A DNA stretch of 64,000 bases from Sinomonas gamaensis (GTDB lineage Bacteria > Actinomycetota > Actinomycetes > Actinomycetales > Micrococcaceae), in the NCBI RefSeq assembly GCF_005876955.1, contig NZ_SSCL01000004.1, forward strand, positions 124,001-188,000, read 5' to 3'. Under the pieces are notes generated by a model. That model made no database searches, was not told the origin of the DNA, and worked only from the letters and a program-made list of their open reading frames with translations. Shown here piece after piece: positions 15,446 through 26,192 of this stretch. Position 1 is the stretch's first letter; each line of letters opens with the position of its first letter. The translations under genes were made by a program, and so were the position numbers.

Positions 15446-15975
15446 GCCCCTGCGAGAAGCGGCGGGCGGCGGGCTAGCTCATGACGCACATGGTCGACGA
15501 TCCCGGGCACGGCGGCGTGAATGAGCTGCCACGTCGTCTCGAAGTCGCTCTGGTCACCGAACCACGGGTCCTCGATGCCCTGGTCGAGCTGGTCGAGATG
15601 GGCGACGGCGGGGTCGAACGAACGCAGCATCCGCACCTTGTGCTCTGTGCCTTCGGGGGCGAATTCGCGGAGGTGGCCGAAGTGGTCGATGTCGAGGGCG
15701 AGGATCAGATCCCGTTCCGCGTACCACTCGGGCCGAAACTGGCGCGCGACGTGCGTGCGCGGGTGGAGGCCGTGGGCGTCGAGCACGCGGGCGGCGCGTG
15801 GGTCGAGCGGCCTCCCGGCCTCGAAGTTGGTGGTGCCCGCCGAATCGACCGTTGCGTGCTCCTCGAGGCCCGCAGCGCGGAGGGCATCGGCGAGCATGAA
15901 CTCGGCCATGGGCGAGCGGCAGATGTTCCCGGTGCAGACCGTGATGATCCGGTAGGGGCTCGCCGTCGAGTTCAT
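15442..15975 (-). CDS. Low-molecular-weight protein tyrosine phosphatase
   Basis: A 177-residue LMW-PTP with the P-loop CTGNICRS near the N-terminus (nucleophile C14, phosphate-binding R20) and the general-acid loop DPWFGD near residue 140. It would dephosphorylate phosphotyrosine proteins or arginine-type phosphosubstrates; the substrate is unknown. I choose the ATG at 15975: TATGCT (15988-15983) lies 7 nt upstream as a leaderless -10 box, and the earlier ATG at 15987 falls inside that box. Its stop overlaps the GTG of the kinase-PabB gene. Confidence 0.87.
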   Translation of the reverse strand: MNSTASPYRIITVCTGNICRSPMAEFMLADALRAAGLEEHATVDSAGTTNFEAGRPLDPRAARVLDAHGLHPRTHVARQFRPEWYAERDLILALDIDHFGHLREFAPEGTEHKVRMLRSFDPAVAHLDQLDQGIEDPWFGDQSDFETTWQLIHAAVPGIVDHVRHELARRPPLLAGA

Positions 15976-16021
15976 GGGATCAAGCATAGAGTTCTGGTGC
16001 CCTCACCCGGAATCGTCAAAC

Positions 16022-16642
16022 TCAGACGACCGCGAGGAGGACTCCGACTCCCACGAACAAGGAGCCGAAGACCCGGTTGAGGATCTGCTGCCCGCCCTCA
16101 TTCCGGGTGAACCGCTGGAAGCTCTTGGCCGCGAGAGCGAAGAAGAACCACATGACCAGAATGTCGACGCAGATGATCGTCGCGCCGATCACGAGGTACT
16201 GGTTCACGAGCGGCAGCTCGGGCCGGACGAAGCCGGGGATGAACGCGAGGAAGAAGACGATCGCCTTCGGGTTGAGGAGATTGACCCACAGTCCGCGCTG
16301 GAACATGGACCACCACGGCTCGTTCTCGAGGGCTTCGGCGGCCTCCTGCGACACGTCCGGCTTCCGCAGGAACTGGCGCACTCCGAGATACGCGAGGTAG
16401 GCGGCGCCGAGGTACCGGATGACGTTGAAGGCGAGCGGTGAGCTCGCCACGAGCACGCCGAGCCCGGCCGCCACCACGGCGAGATGCGCTACGAGCGCGG
16501 CCTGCTGGCCGAGGACTCCCCAGATCGAGCGGCGGAAGCCCGCATTGAGCGAGTTGCTCATGGTGTTGATGGCGCCGGCGCCGGGAGTGAAGCTGATGAG
16601 GAGGCAGGCACCGAGCAGGGTGGCCCAAATCGAGAAAGGCAC
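16022..16642 (-). CDS. LysE/RhtB-family amino acid exporter
   Basis: A 206-residue membrane protein with five to six hydrophobic segments and the family N-terminus FTPGAGAINTMSNSLNAGFR, matching the PGP..(L/V) start of LysE/RhtB exporters; GLWVNLLNPKA is the second conserved segment. It would export amino acids or related metabolites; specificity is unknown. The start is GTG 16642, exactly 6 nt after TAATCT (16654-16649), so the mRNA is probably leaderless. It follows a methyltransferase gene on the same strand but appears to have its own promoter. Confidence 0.87.
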   Translation of the reverse strand: MPFSIWATLLGACLLISFTPGAGAINTMSNSLNAGFRRSIWGVLGQQAALVAHLAVVAAGLGVLVASSPLAFNVIRYLGAAYLAYLGVRQFLRKPDVSQEAAEALENEPWWSMFQRGLWVNLLNPKAIVFFLAFIPGFVRPELPLVNQYLVIGATIICVDILVMWFFFALAAKSFQRFTRNEGGQQILNRVFGSLFVGVGVLLAVV

Positions 16643-16668
16643 CTTTCAAGATTAGGGCCATTGTCCGC

Positions 16669-17484
16669 TTACGCTCGGCCGGTGACCTCACCGTTCGGAA
16701 TGAGGAACCAGCCGTCCGACGACGAGCCCCACCGGTGCCAGCCGGCGGCGATCCGCTCGAGATCGACACGGTCGGCGAAACCGTACTCGAGCGCCTGCTC
16801 CGCGAAACCCGAATGCAGCACGCGCTCGCTCCAGACGCGCGCCTGCCACATCCGCAGCTGAGGCGTGGCGTAGAGCCAGTTGCTGCTCGTGGGGGAGACG
16901 TCGGTGAAGCCCGCCTCCTGCATCCAGCTGACGAGCCGCCGGCCCGCGTCCGGCTCCGCTCCGTTCCGCCGCGCGATGCGCTGGTACAGCTCCATCCACT
17001 CGTCGAGCTCGGGGACCTCGGGATACCAGCTCATGCCGTGGAAGTCCGCGTCGCGCACGGCCACGATCCCGCCGGGTTTCGCAACTCGCCGCATCTCGCG
17101 CAGGGCGGCAACGGGATCGGTGAGGTGCTGGAGGACCTGATGTGCGTGGACGACGTCGAACGCCTCATCGGCGAGGTCGAGGTCGTAGACATTTCCGACG
17201 GCGAAACGGACGTTGGGGACGCCGCGCTCCTCGGCGAGGGCATGCGCTTGAGCGACGACGTCCTCGGAGCGGTCGATGCCGAGGACCTCACCCGGTGCGG
17301 CGAGCACGGCGAAATCGCACGTGATGCTCCCCGGCCCGCAGCCGACGTCGAGCACCCGCGCGCCGGGGGTGAGGTGCGGGAGGACGAAGGCTGCCGAGTT
17401 CTGGGCGGTGCGGGCGGCGTGGGCTCGGACCACGCTTTCGTGGTGGCCGTGCGTGTACACGTCGTCGGGAGTCTGGCCGTGCAT
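16669..17484 (-). CDS. Class I SAM-dependent methyltransferase
   Basis: A 271-residue methyltransferase. Motif I is VLDVGCGPG (44-52), the acidic residue after strand 2 is in LGIDRSEDVV, and the post-I segment FDVVHAHQVLQHL is of the UbiE/COQ5-like Methyltransf_11 type. Substrate is unknown; the C-terminal third is family-specific and has no recognisable target motif. It begins with an HGQTPDDVYTHGHHESVV segment that is common in this group of actinobacterial methyltransferases. No linkage to a pathway can be drawn from its neighbours. Confidence 0.8.
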   Translation of the reverse strand: MHGQTPDDVYTHGHHESVVRAHAARTAQNSAAFVLPHLTPGARVLDVGCGPGSITCDFAVLAAPGEVLGIDRSEDVVAQAHALAEERGVPNVRFAVGNVYDLDLADEAFDVVHAHQVLQHLTDPVAALREMRRVAKPGGIVAVRDADFHGMSWYPEVPELDEWMELYQRIARRNGAEPDAGRRLVSWMQEAGFTDVSPTSSNWLYATPQLRMWQARVWSERVLHSGFAEQALEYGFADRVDLERIAAGWHRWGSSSDGWFLIPNGEVTGRA

Positions 17485-17659
17485 GGCACAAAATTACGCG
17501 GCACTACGTCCAGTTGGTGACAGGCGCGACAGGCCCCTGTGAGGTTGGCGACGAAAACCGCTCTCTGGCGAAAAGCCAACACCCTACCTGCCTACGCTTG
17601 AAAGGACAACACGAGGGGCAATGAGGCCCCGAATGCCCGAAGCGAAAGGAGCGCTACCC

Positions 17660-18076
17660 ATGTCCCTTCTGGACAGCCACACCCCGCACCGCCGCAAGGG
17701 CCTCCTCGGCCGCCGCCCCGCCATGCACCTCGGCGAAGACATCCTCCTGGCCCGCCACGGCTCTCGCATCGACCGCATCAGCATCGACCGTCGCAACCAC
17801 CGGACGGTGGCCGTGCTGAACGACGGAAGCGTCGACTCCGCACCGAACCGTCTCGTGGCTGTCCCCGTCACTCCGCTCGAGCGCTTCACCCAGCAGGTCC
17901 GGGACATGCGCGAGACCGCGAGCCCCCTGACCAAGGAGGATCGGCGAGTCCTCTTCTGGTTCACGCTCGGCTGGATCGTCGTGTCCGTGCTGTTCGTCGT
18001 GGGCGTGGTCGCGCTCTCCTCCATCACCGGGCCCCAGACGTTCGCCCAGTCCGCGGCGTTCTTCCCGACGTACTGA
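17660..18076 (+). CDS. Small single-pass membrane protein, unknown function
   Basis: A 138-residue protein with a basic, soluble first part containing HRRKGLLGRR and one strong transmembrane segment near residues 98-122 (FWFTLGWIVVSVLFVVGVVA). I do not recognise the family. The ATG at 17660 follows GAAAGGAG at good spacing, so the longer frame from 17621 is rejected. Upstream, TGGC-GAAAA-GCCA near 17568 is a small hairpin of unknown role. It is transcribed alone, divergent from the methyltransferase. Confidence 0.65.
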   Translation: MSLLDSHTPHRRKGLLGRRPAMHLGEDILLARHGSRIDRISIDRRNHRTVAVLNDGSVDSAPNRLVAVPVTPLERFTQQVRDMRETASPLTKEDRRVLFWFTLGWIVVSVLFVVGVVALSSITGPQTFAQSAAFFPTY

Positions 18077-18136
18077 ACCGTTCCATCTGGCGGACGCCCG
18101 ATCTCCGTAGGGTCTTCCCGAGCGTAGGCTGGATCG

Positions 18137-19594
18137 GTGACCCAGCAGCCTGCGGGCCCGTCCGCCCAGCCCGACCCTTCGCCGTCGTCTGCGCCGCTCT
18201 CGCCGCAGGCGGCCGCGTCGTGGAACCCTCGGCTCGCGCTGCTCGTGGCCGCGACCTACTTCATGGAGTTCCTCGACGGCACCGCCCTCTCCACGGCGCT
18301 CCCCGCGATCGGTTCGGACTTCCGTGTAGTGCCGGCGGACGTCAATGTGGCGATGACGGCGTATCTTGTCGCCGTCGCGATGGGCATCCCGTTCAGCTCT
18401 TGGCTCGCTGAGCGCTTCGGGCCTCGGCGCGTCTTCTGCTCGGCAATCGCGGTGTTCACCTTCGCCTCGCTCCTGTGCGCGCTGAGCCCAAACCTCGGCG
18501 CCCTGACAGCCTTCCGGGCCCTTCAGGGCTTCGGCGGAGCCATGATGGTGCCCGTCGGGTCTCTCGTGGTCCTGCGGGGCACTCCCAAGGACCAGCTGCT
18601 CAAGGCCACCGCGTACCTCGTGTGGCCCGGGCTGCTTGCACCGGTCCTCGCGCCGCTCGTGGGCGGCGCCCTCACCCAGTACCTCTCGTGGCACTGGATC
18701 TTCCTCGTCAATCTCCCGCTCGGCCTCGCGGCCTTCCTCATCGCGCTCCGGCTGGTCCCGGCGAGCGGCGCGGACCGGAATCGGCGACTCGACTGGCCAG
18801 GCCTCGCGCTCACGACGCTCGGGGTGGCTGCCGTCGTCGTCGGCCTCGAGCTGCTGAGCGAAGGGCGCCCGTCGGAATGGGCGACGGCGGCGCTCGCCGG
18901 CGGCGTCGCAGCGCTGGCGGCGGCGGTGTGGTGGATGCGCCGCGCACCCAGGCCGCTCTTCGACTTCGCGGTGCTGCGCGTGCGCACCTTCCGCGCGACC
19001 CAGACCGGCGGCTTCGTCTACCGCCTCACGATCCAGTCCGTCCCGTTCCTCCTGCCGCTCCTCTTCCAAGACGGCTTCGGGTGGGACCCGGTGCACTCGG
19101 GACTCCTCGTCGCGGCCGTGTTCGTGGGCAATATCGGGATCAAGCCGGCGACGACGCCGCTGATCCGGCGCTTCGGCTTCAAGCCGGTGCTCGTGGTCGC
19201 CGCGGCGGCATCCGCCCTCACCTTCGCCGCGTGCGCCCTGCTGGCCCCGGACACCCCCGACCTGCTGATCGCGGTGCTTCTGCTCGTGTCGGGCGCCTTC
19301 CGTTCGATCGGATTCTCGGCCTACATGAACGTCCAGTACGCAGACGTTTCCGCGGCCCAGCTGCCGAGCGCCAACGCGATCGCCAACACGCTCGTGCAGC
19401 TCGCGGCGGCGCTCGGCGTCGCGGTGGCGGCTCTGCTGATCCGAACGGGCATCTCGTTCCTGCCGGCGGGGGCCGACCATGCCGGGCCGTACCGCGTGGC
19501 ATTCGCCGCCATCGCCATTCTCATGCTCGTGAGCGTTGCCGACAGCCTCGTCCTGCCGCGCCATGCCGGAACTGAGGTGAGCGGGCGGCGCTGA
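18137..19594 (+). CDS. MFS drug/metabolite exporter (DHA2-like)
   Basis: A 485-residue major-facilitator transporter with about 12-14 hydrophobic segments, after a Pro/Ser-rich cytoplasmic tail of about 35 residues. Motif A-like WLAERFGPRRVF and the motif C-like GPVLAPLVGG region are typical of drug:H+ antiporters of the EmrB/DHA2 type. Substrate is unknown. The GTG start at 18137 lies 6 nt after TAGGCT (18125-18130), a leaderless promoter layout. It ends 25 bp before the first HAIR operator of the dnaK operon. Confidence 0.85.
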   Translation: MTQQPAGPSAQPDPSPSSAPLSPQAAASWNPRLALLVAATYFMEFLDGTALSTALPAIGSDFRVVPADVNVAMTAYLVAVAMGIPFSSWLAERFGPRRVFCSAIAVFTFASLLCALSPNLGALTAFRALQGFGGAMMVPVGSLVVLRGTPKDQLLKATAYLVWPGLLAPVLAPLVGGALTQYLSWHWIFLVNLPLGLAAFLIALRLVPASGADRNRRLDWPGLALTTLGVAAVVVGLELLSEGRPSEWATAALAGGVAALAAAVWWMRRAPRPLFDFAVLRVRTFRATQTGGFVYRLTIQSVPFLLPLLFQDGFGWDPVHSGLLVAAVFVGNIGIKPATTPLIRRFGFKPVLVVAAAASALTFAACALLAPDTPDLLIAVLLLVSGAFRSIGFSAYMNVQYADVSAAQLPSANAIANTLVQLAAALGVAVAALLIRTGISFLPAGADHAGPYRVAFAAIAILMLVSVADSLVLPRHAGTEVSGRR

Positions 19595-19619
19595 TTCCCG
19601 GAAGTGCGCCTGAGGCGAA

Positions 19620-21635
<2,016 letters not shown>

Positions 21636-21637
21636 CC

Positions 21638-22315
21638 ATGGCCCCTCACCACGGCAATGAAGAAGAGCACGAGGTCCGGGGCGAGCCGCAGAAGCCGGTG
21701 ATCCGGGACAACCGCAAGGTTGACCCGGTCACGGGCGGCGTGCGGAAGCCCGGCGAGGGCGCGACCCCCGACGAGGGCGGGCGCGAAGCCGGCCCAGCGG
21801 CCGACGCCGAGCACGAGGAGATGCGCCCCGTGGACGAAGCCCACGACTCCGAGGACGTCCTGGCGCAGGCCGAGCGCATCCTGAGCGAGGCGGCCGGCGT
21901 GCAGAACGAGGCGGCGGAGCTCCGCGAGGACCTCCAGCGCCTGCAGGCGGAGTACGTGAACTACCGCAAGCGGGTGGACCGGGACCGGGCCGTCGCGGGC
22001 GAGGTCGCCGTCATGGGCGTCCTGACCTCGCTCCTGCCGGTGCTCGACGACATCGATGCGGCGCGCGCGCACGGCGACCTCACCGAGGGGCCGTTCGCGT
22101 CGATCGCGGCCAAGCTCGAGGGGATCCTCACGAGCCATGGCCTTGAGCGCATCGACGCGACCGGCGTCGAGTTCGATCCGAACATCCACGAAGCCCTGAT
22201 CCAGCAGCAGGGCGAGGGGATCGAGGTCGACACGGTCCAGCAGGTGCTTCGCGCCGGCTACCGGACCCAGTCGCGCGTGCTCCGCGCGGCTCAGGTCATC
22301 GTCGCCGTCCCGTAG
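21638..22315 (+). CDS. grpE: Nucleotide exchange factor GrpE
   Basis: A 225-residue cochaperone that releases ADP from DnaK and resets its cycle. A charged, low-complexity N-terminus (about 1-75) precedes the coiled coil (about 80-125, ending LQAEYVNYRKRVDRDR) and the C-terminal beta-wing domain with VDTVQQVLRAGYRTQSRVLRAAQV split across its end. It starts 2 bp after dnaK. Downstream is a perfect 13-bp hairpin, then a nested repeat, before dnaJ; part of the transcript may stop here. Confidence 0.95.
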   Translation: MAPHHGNEEEHEVRGEPQKPVIRDNRKVDPVTGGVRKPGEGATPDEGGREAGPAADAEHEEMRPVDEAHDSEDVLAQAERILSEAAGVQNEAAELREDLQRLQAEYVNYRKRVDRDRAVAGEVAVMGVLTSLLPVLDDIDAARAHGDLTEGPFASIAAKLEGILTSHGLERIDATGVEFDPNIHEALIQQQGEGIEVDTVQQVLRAGYRTQSRVLRAAQVIVAVP

Positions 22316-22351
22316 TCCCCGAAGGCGCGAGGACGACGGCGTAAGGCGAGA

Positions 22352-22382
22352 GGACGACGGCGGGCCCCACCCGCCGTCGTCC
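22352..22382 (+). terminator. Hairpin after grpE
   Basis: GGACGACGGCGGG (22352-22364), loop CCCCA, CCCGCCGTCGTCC (22370-22382): a perfect 13-bp stem without a T-run. A direct half copy (GAGGACGACGGCG) precedes it near 22330. It could attenuate transcription between grpE and dnaJ. A near-identical stem follows uricase (53003-53038). Confidence 0.65.
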
Positions 22383-22390
22383 CCCTCCTC

Positions 22391-22495
22391 CGTTTCGGGT
22401 ACAGATAATCCCCTTCGGAGGCGTTTCGGGTACAGATACCTCACCAGTTGGCGTACCCGAAACGAGGAATCAGGCGATTATCTGTACCCGAGACG
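22391..22495. repeat. Nested palindromic CGTYTCGGGTAC repeat between grpE and dnaJ
   Basis: Four copies of the 12-bp core CGTYTCGGGTAC: two direct (22391-22402, 22422-22433) and two inverted (22453-22464, 22484-22495). The outer pair extends to 20 bp (22391-22410 against 22476-22495, one mismatch). The inverted inner copy sits in AGTTGGCGTACCCGAAACG, which recurs almost exactly at 45384-45402. It is REP-like in form; function is unknown. Confidence 0.88.
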
Positions 22496-22529
22496 ATAAG
22501 AATGATGGAACGACGAAAAGGAGGCCTCA

Positions 22530-23513
22530 TTGGCTAGTCAAGACTGGGTGGAGAAAGACTTCTACTCCATTCTCGGCGTGCCCAAGGATGCCTCCGACGC
22601 CGACATCAAGAAGGCGTACCGCAAACTCGCCCGCAAGTACCACCCGGACCAGAACCCGGGGGACGCTGAGGCCGAGAAGAAGTTCAAGGACATCACCGAG
22701 GCCAACTCGGTGCTGAGCGACCCGGAGCAGCGCCAGCAGTACGACGCGATCCGCGCCATGGGCGGCGCCCGCTTCACCGCAGGCGGACCCGGCGCGGGCC
22801 AGGGCGCCGCGGGCTTCGAGGACCTCTTCGGCGGCCTGTTCGGCGGGGGCGCGGGGCGCCACTCGCGCGGCTTCAACACGGGAAACCTCCCGCCTGAATT
22901 CGCCGACCTGTTCGGCGGCTTCAGCACCGGCGGGGGCGGCGGCTTCCAGGCGCCGCCGCAGCGTGGCGCTGACCGACAGGCGACGACGACGATCTCCTTC
23001 GCCGGCTCGATCCGCGGCACGACCGTGGGGCTGCGCGAGCAGAACGGGGAAGTCATCGAGGTGCGCATCCCCGCGGGGATCCGCGACGGGCAGAAGGTCC
23101 GCGTCCGCGGCAAGGGCGGTCCGGGTTCTGCCGGGCCGGGTGACCTCATGGTCACCGTCCACGTCACACCGCATGAGTTCTTCACCCGCGAGGGCGACAA
23201 CATCCGCATCCACGTCCCCGTGAGCTTCGACGAGGCCGCGCTCGGAGCCCAGATCGAGGTCCCGACGCTCGACGGCCACACCGTCCGGATGAAAGTCCCC
23301 GCCGGCACGAATTCGGGCCGGACCCTGCGCGTGAAGGGCCAGGGAGTGAAGACCTCCAAGGGCGCGGGCGACCTCTTGGTGACCATCGACGTCGTGGTCC
23401 CCCAGAACCTCTCGAAGGAAGCGGAGGAGGCCGTGCGCGCCTTCGCTGCCGCTGCCAAGAAGAACTCCGAGTCCAACCCGCGCGCCGGGTTGGCTGCCAA
23501 AGCGAGGCTGTAG
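22530..23513 (+). CDS. dnaJ: DnaJ-family cochaperone without zinc finger (CbpA-like)
   Basis: A 327-residue type-II-like J protein that stimulates DnaK ATPase and delivers substrates. The J domain has HPD at 38-40; a long Gly/Phe-rich linker runs from about 75 to 140; the C-terminal substrate-binding domains follow. The four CXXCXGXG zinc motifs of classical DnaJ are absent, as is common for the J protein of actinobacterial dnaK operons. The start is TTG at 22530, supported by AAAGGAGG 6 nt upstream. It is separated from grpE by 214 bp of hairpin and repeat, and is 3 bp from hspR. Confidence 0.93.
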   Translation: MASQDWVEKDFYSILGVPKDASDADIKKAYRKLARKYHPDQNPGDAEAEKKFKDITEANSVLSDPEQRQQYDAIRAMGGARFTAGGPGAGQGAAGFEDLFGGLFGGGAGRHSRGFNTGNLPPEFADLFGGFSTGGGGGFQAPPQRGADRQATTTISFAGSIRGTTVGLREQNGEVIEVRIPAGIRDGQKVRVRGKGGPGSAGPGDLMVTVHVTPHEFFTREGDNIRIHVPVSFDEAALGAQIEVPTLDGHTVRMKVPAGTNSGRTLRVKGQGVKTSKGAGDLLVTIDVVVPQNLSKEAEEAVRAFAAAAKKNSESNPRAGLAAKARL

Positions 23514-23516
23514 GCC

Positions 23517-23951
23517 ATGGCCATCGATCCGTACGCGCCGATCTTCGTGATCTCCGTGGCGGCGGAGCTGGCCGAGATGCATCCCCAGACCCTCCGCCAG
23601 TACGACAGGCTGGGGCTCGTCTCGCCCTCCAGGCAGTCCGGGCGGCAGCGGCGCTACTCGCAGCACGACGTCGAGCTGCTCCGCGAGGTGCAGCGGCTCT
23701 CGAAGGACGGCGTGTCCCTTGAGGGCATCCGCCGCATCCTCGAGCTCGAGAACCAGGTTGCGGCCCTCCGCTCCCGCGTCGCCGAGCTCGAGCGGGAGGT
23801 CGACGACGCGCGGCGCCTGGGCGGGGACGCGCGGCGCATCTTCGCTGCCGGGATGGCAGGCGATGTGGTCACCCTGACCCGCGGGCAGCGGCCCGAGCGC
23901 TCCGGTGCCCTCGTGGTCTGGCGGCCGCGGCCGCAGCACGACCCCTTCTGA
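23517..23951 (+). CDS. hspR: Heat-shock repressor HspR (MerR family)
   Basis: A 144-residue MerR-type regulator. The helix-turn-helix covers residues 12-32 (AAELAEMHPQTLRQYDRLG) with the wing GRQRRYS; a coiled coil follows (about 80-105, LENQVAALRSRVAELEREV). Last gene of the dnaK operon, 3 bp after dnaJ, as in Streptomyces and mycobacteria. It would bind HAIR boxes at 19620-19692 and at the clpB promoter (40629-40649), giving negative feedback on its own operon. The basic Arg/Pro C-terminus is normal for HspR. Confidence 0.95.
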   Translation: MAIDPYAPIFVISVAAELAEMHPQTLRQYDRLGLVSPSRQSGRQRRYSQHDVELLREVQRLSKDGVSLEGIRRILELENQVAALRSRVAELEREVDDARRLGGDARRIFAAGMAGDVVTLTRGQRPERSGALVVWRPRPQHDPF

Positions 23952-24076
23952 TCGGCACCTTCTAGCCGGCCCCTCCGCCCAAGGTTCGCCCAACGTTCAT
24001 CTGGGGCTCGGCGTTCGGTGAAGGCCGCCGTCGTACGGTCGTAAGCGTGTCCGACCGTCGCAGCCAGGAGGCCCCC

Positions 24077-24673
24077 ATGCCCACGAACGAGCTCCCTGTT
24101 GTCCTGCCCGCCGAAGCCCTCGACGGCCCCGATGCCGAGCTGGTGGATGCGAACATCGACGTCGTCAACGCGATGTACACCGAGCTTCTCGGCGAGGACG
24201 AGATCGCGGCCAACGCGCTGCGCAGCTACTACGTCGACTTCTTCCTGACCGAGGTGCTGGACGGCGGATTCGCCCAGTACGTGGTGAGTGCGGGCGAGCG
24301 GGGCGACCTGGATCGCCTGGTCCGCGAGGGCCTGCGGGAGATGGGCGCAACGCAGCATCTCGCCCTGTTTGACGCTATGGTCGCCGCTTTCGACGGGCTG
24401 GACGACGACGATGCTGTCGCCTACCTCGAGGGCGACGGCGGCTCAGATGCGGTCGGTGCCCTCGAGGCCCTCGACGACCGAGTCGAGGAGGTCCTCGAGC
24501 AGGAGGACCTCGTCGCGCTCAACGGTGCCTGGCTCCGTCGACAGGAGGGACTGCTCGCCCTCGATGAGGACGGGATAGACAACGAGATCGCACGCCGCGT
24601 CGCGCTTGTGCCCGACCTTGACGAACGCCGCAGGGAGGCTCAGGCGCTCGAGGACGAGTTCAGCGAGATCTGA
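24077..24673 (+). CDS. DMP19/DUF4375-like acidic protein
   Basis: A 198-residue, strongly acidic protein. The segment RSYYVDFFLTEVLDGGFAQY (about 46-65) resembles the conserved core of the DUF4375/DMP19 family, whose founding member DMP19 mimics DNA to neutralise a repressor; the excess of Asp and Glu fits such mimicry, but nothing proves it here. ATG 24077 follows CAGGAGG; GTG 24047 is a longer alternative. It is a single gene, convergent with a small zinc-ribbon-like gene 6 bp away. Confidence 0.6.
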   Translation: MPTNELPVVLPAEALDGPDAELVDANIDVVNAMYTELLGEDEIAANALRSYYVDFFLTEVLDGGFAQYVVSAGERGDLDRLVREGLREMGATQHLALFDAMVAAFDGLDDDDAVAYLEGDGGSDAVGALEALDDRVEEVLEQEDLVALNGAWLRRQEGLLALDEDGIDNEIARRVALVPDLDERRREAQALEDEFSEI

Positions 24674-24679
24674 GACTCG

Positions 24680-24850
24680 TCAGGCCGCGGAGAACTGAGG
24701 GCACGCCTCGTTGGAGCATCCGCGGTCCCGCGGAATCCAGCGCTCTCCGTCCTGCTGCCAGATGATGTGGCGGTGCTGTCCGCAGAGCTCGCAGCTCGGC
24801 GCGACGTAGCTGTGCTTCTCTTCTTCCGTGTAGCTCCGGAAGTCCGACAT
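24680..24850 (-). CDS. Small CxxC zinc-ribbon-like protein
   Basis: A 56-residue protein with CELCG at about residues 19-23 and a second cysteine pair CSNEAC near 45-50, a pattern that suggests a single bound zinc ion. The start ATG at 24850 has GAGGAGG just upstream. It is not a family I can name. It lies alone between the DMP19-like gene and the lipoprotein gene. Its size puts it below many gene-finding cut-offs. Confidence 0.6.
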   Translation of the reverse strand: MSDFRSYTEEEKHSYVAPSCELCGQHRHIIWQQDGERWIPRDRGCSNEACPQFSAA

Positions 24851-24913
24851 GGCTCCTCCTCGCTTCGGGAACAACCAATCTACTCCGGAGTCACAAAGGT
24901 CACCAGTGTCGGG

Positions 24914-25498
24914 TCAGTAGCCCGAGGTCCCCGAGCTGTCCGAGCTGCTCGGCGAGCTCGAGCTGCCCGAGGTCGACGCCGCGAGCGCTCCCTGGATCAT
25001 CGACCCGTCTGGCGCCACCACGTACCACACGCCCGCAACACCCTGGCCGTTGACCTGTCCCGGGGCGGTGTCCTTCGCGTAGTAGTAGATGGGCATGCCA
25101 TTGATGGTGACCTGCTGCTTGCCGTCGGCGGTCGTGATGCTGCCGATCTTGCCGGTCACGCCCTGGAGCTTGGGCGCTGTGTCGCTGGTGACGGCGGGCC
25201 ACAGCGTGGCGCAGCCGCCCGTGCAGGCACTCTTGGTCGCGCCCGCATTGTCCCGCGTGTAGAAGTAGACCGTCTTGCCGTCGCCGTCCACGACGATCGT
25301 CTTGCCCGCGACCGTCGTCGTCTTGAGGGTCTCGGACTCTCCTGAGGACGAGGACGAGGACGAGGACGACGAGGACGACGACGGCGCGGCCGCCGGCGTG
25401 CTCGAGGTGCTGCTTCCGCTGCTGCCGCCACAGCCTGCGAGGGCGAGGGTGGAGGCCGCCGACAGAGCGGCGAAGAGGAGTGCTGCTCGCTTGTTCAT
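24914..25498 (-). CDS. Secreted lipoprotein with Yx(F/W/Y)xxD repeats (COG4315-like)
   Basis: A 194-residue lipoprotein: lipobox LAGC with C23, then a long poly-Ser linker (about 35-55), then two related repeats carrying YFYTRD and YYYAKD motifs, and CTGGC between them, before a Ser-rich tail. This matches the COG4315 type of predicted lipoproteins, of unknown function. The ATG at 25498 is taken over the frame start at 25558 because the signal peptide begins there. It is divergent from the ECF sigma factor gene, so it could be a member of that sigma regulon. Confidence 0.78.
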   Translation of the reverse strand: MNKRAALLFAALSAASTLALAGCGGSSGSSTSSTPAAAPSSSSSSSSSSSSSGESETLKTTTVAGKTIVVDGDGKTVYFYTRDNAGATKSACTGGCATLWPAVTSDTAPKLQGVTGKIGSITTADGKQQVTINGMPIYYYAKDTAPGQVNGQGVAGVWYVVAPDGSMIQGALAASTSGSSSSPSSSDSSGTSGY

Positions 25499-25685
25499 GA
25501 TGTCGCCTTCCCTGATGAGACGGCGGTCGGCCGCCGCTGACCTTGCAGACGACGGCAATCCCCATATGGTTCACATCGAGGCTGAATTGTTCATCCCGAG
25601 GCAGAATGATCGTGAATGAACCGTTTCCGCCCTCACATCGTCTATGCAGTGATACACGTGGGCCGGACGGCACCCGGGAGGCACC

Positions 25686-26192
25686 ATGCCCATGGACGAG
25701 GAAGCGGTGGCGGCGATCTACCGCGACCACGGCGCAGCGCTCAAGCGCTTCGCCCGCCGGGCCATGCCCAGCGATGACCAGGCTGAGGACATCGTCCAAG
25801 AGGCCATCATCCGCGTGTGGCGGCAGGCGCCCGAGACGACCGCTGGCCTGCGAGCGTACCTGTACCGGACGGTCCGCAACCTCATCGTGGACCAGCACAG
25901 GCAGCGGGCCCGCCGTCCCCACACCGTTCCCGGGCCGGGCGTCGACGGCTTCGACACCGCCGTCGACGCGGAGCGGATCAACGAACTGCTGGACCGCGTC
26001 GTGATGGAGGAGGCTCTCATGCGGCTCACGCGGGAGCACCGCGAGGCGCTCGTCGCCGTGCACTATCGGCGCCTCAACGTCACCGAGGCCGCCGCCGCAC
26101 TCGGCGTCCCCGCCGGAACCGTGAAGTCGCGCTGCTTCTACGCCCTCAAAGCGCTCCGCGCGGCCCTCGACGAACTGGGGGTCGAGCGATGA
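25686..26192 (+). CDS. ECF RNA polymerase sigma factor
   Basis: A 168-residue group 4 sigma factor. Region 2 (about 10-75) contains the core-binding helix with QAEDIVQEAIIRVWR; region 4 (about 108-160) ends in the HTH LNVTEAAAALGVPAGTVKSR. SigK/SigL-like factors have similar length. The ATG at 25686 follows GGGAGG. Its TGA overlaps the ATG of the anti-sigma gene (ATGA, 26189-26192), the usual arrangement for a sigma/anti-sigma pair. The inducing stress is unknown. Confidence 0.92.
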   Translation: MPMDEEAVAAIYRDHGAALKRFARRAMPSDDQAEDIVQEAIIRVWRQAPETTAGLRAYLYRTVRNLIVDQHRQRARRPHTVPGPGVDGFDTAVDAERINELLDRVVMEEALMRLTREHREALVAVHYRRLNVTEAAAALGVPAGTVKSRCFYALKALRAALDELGVER

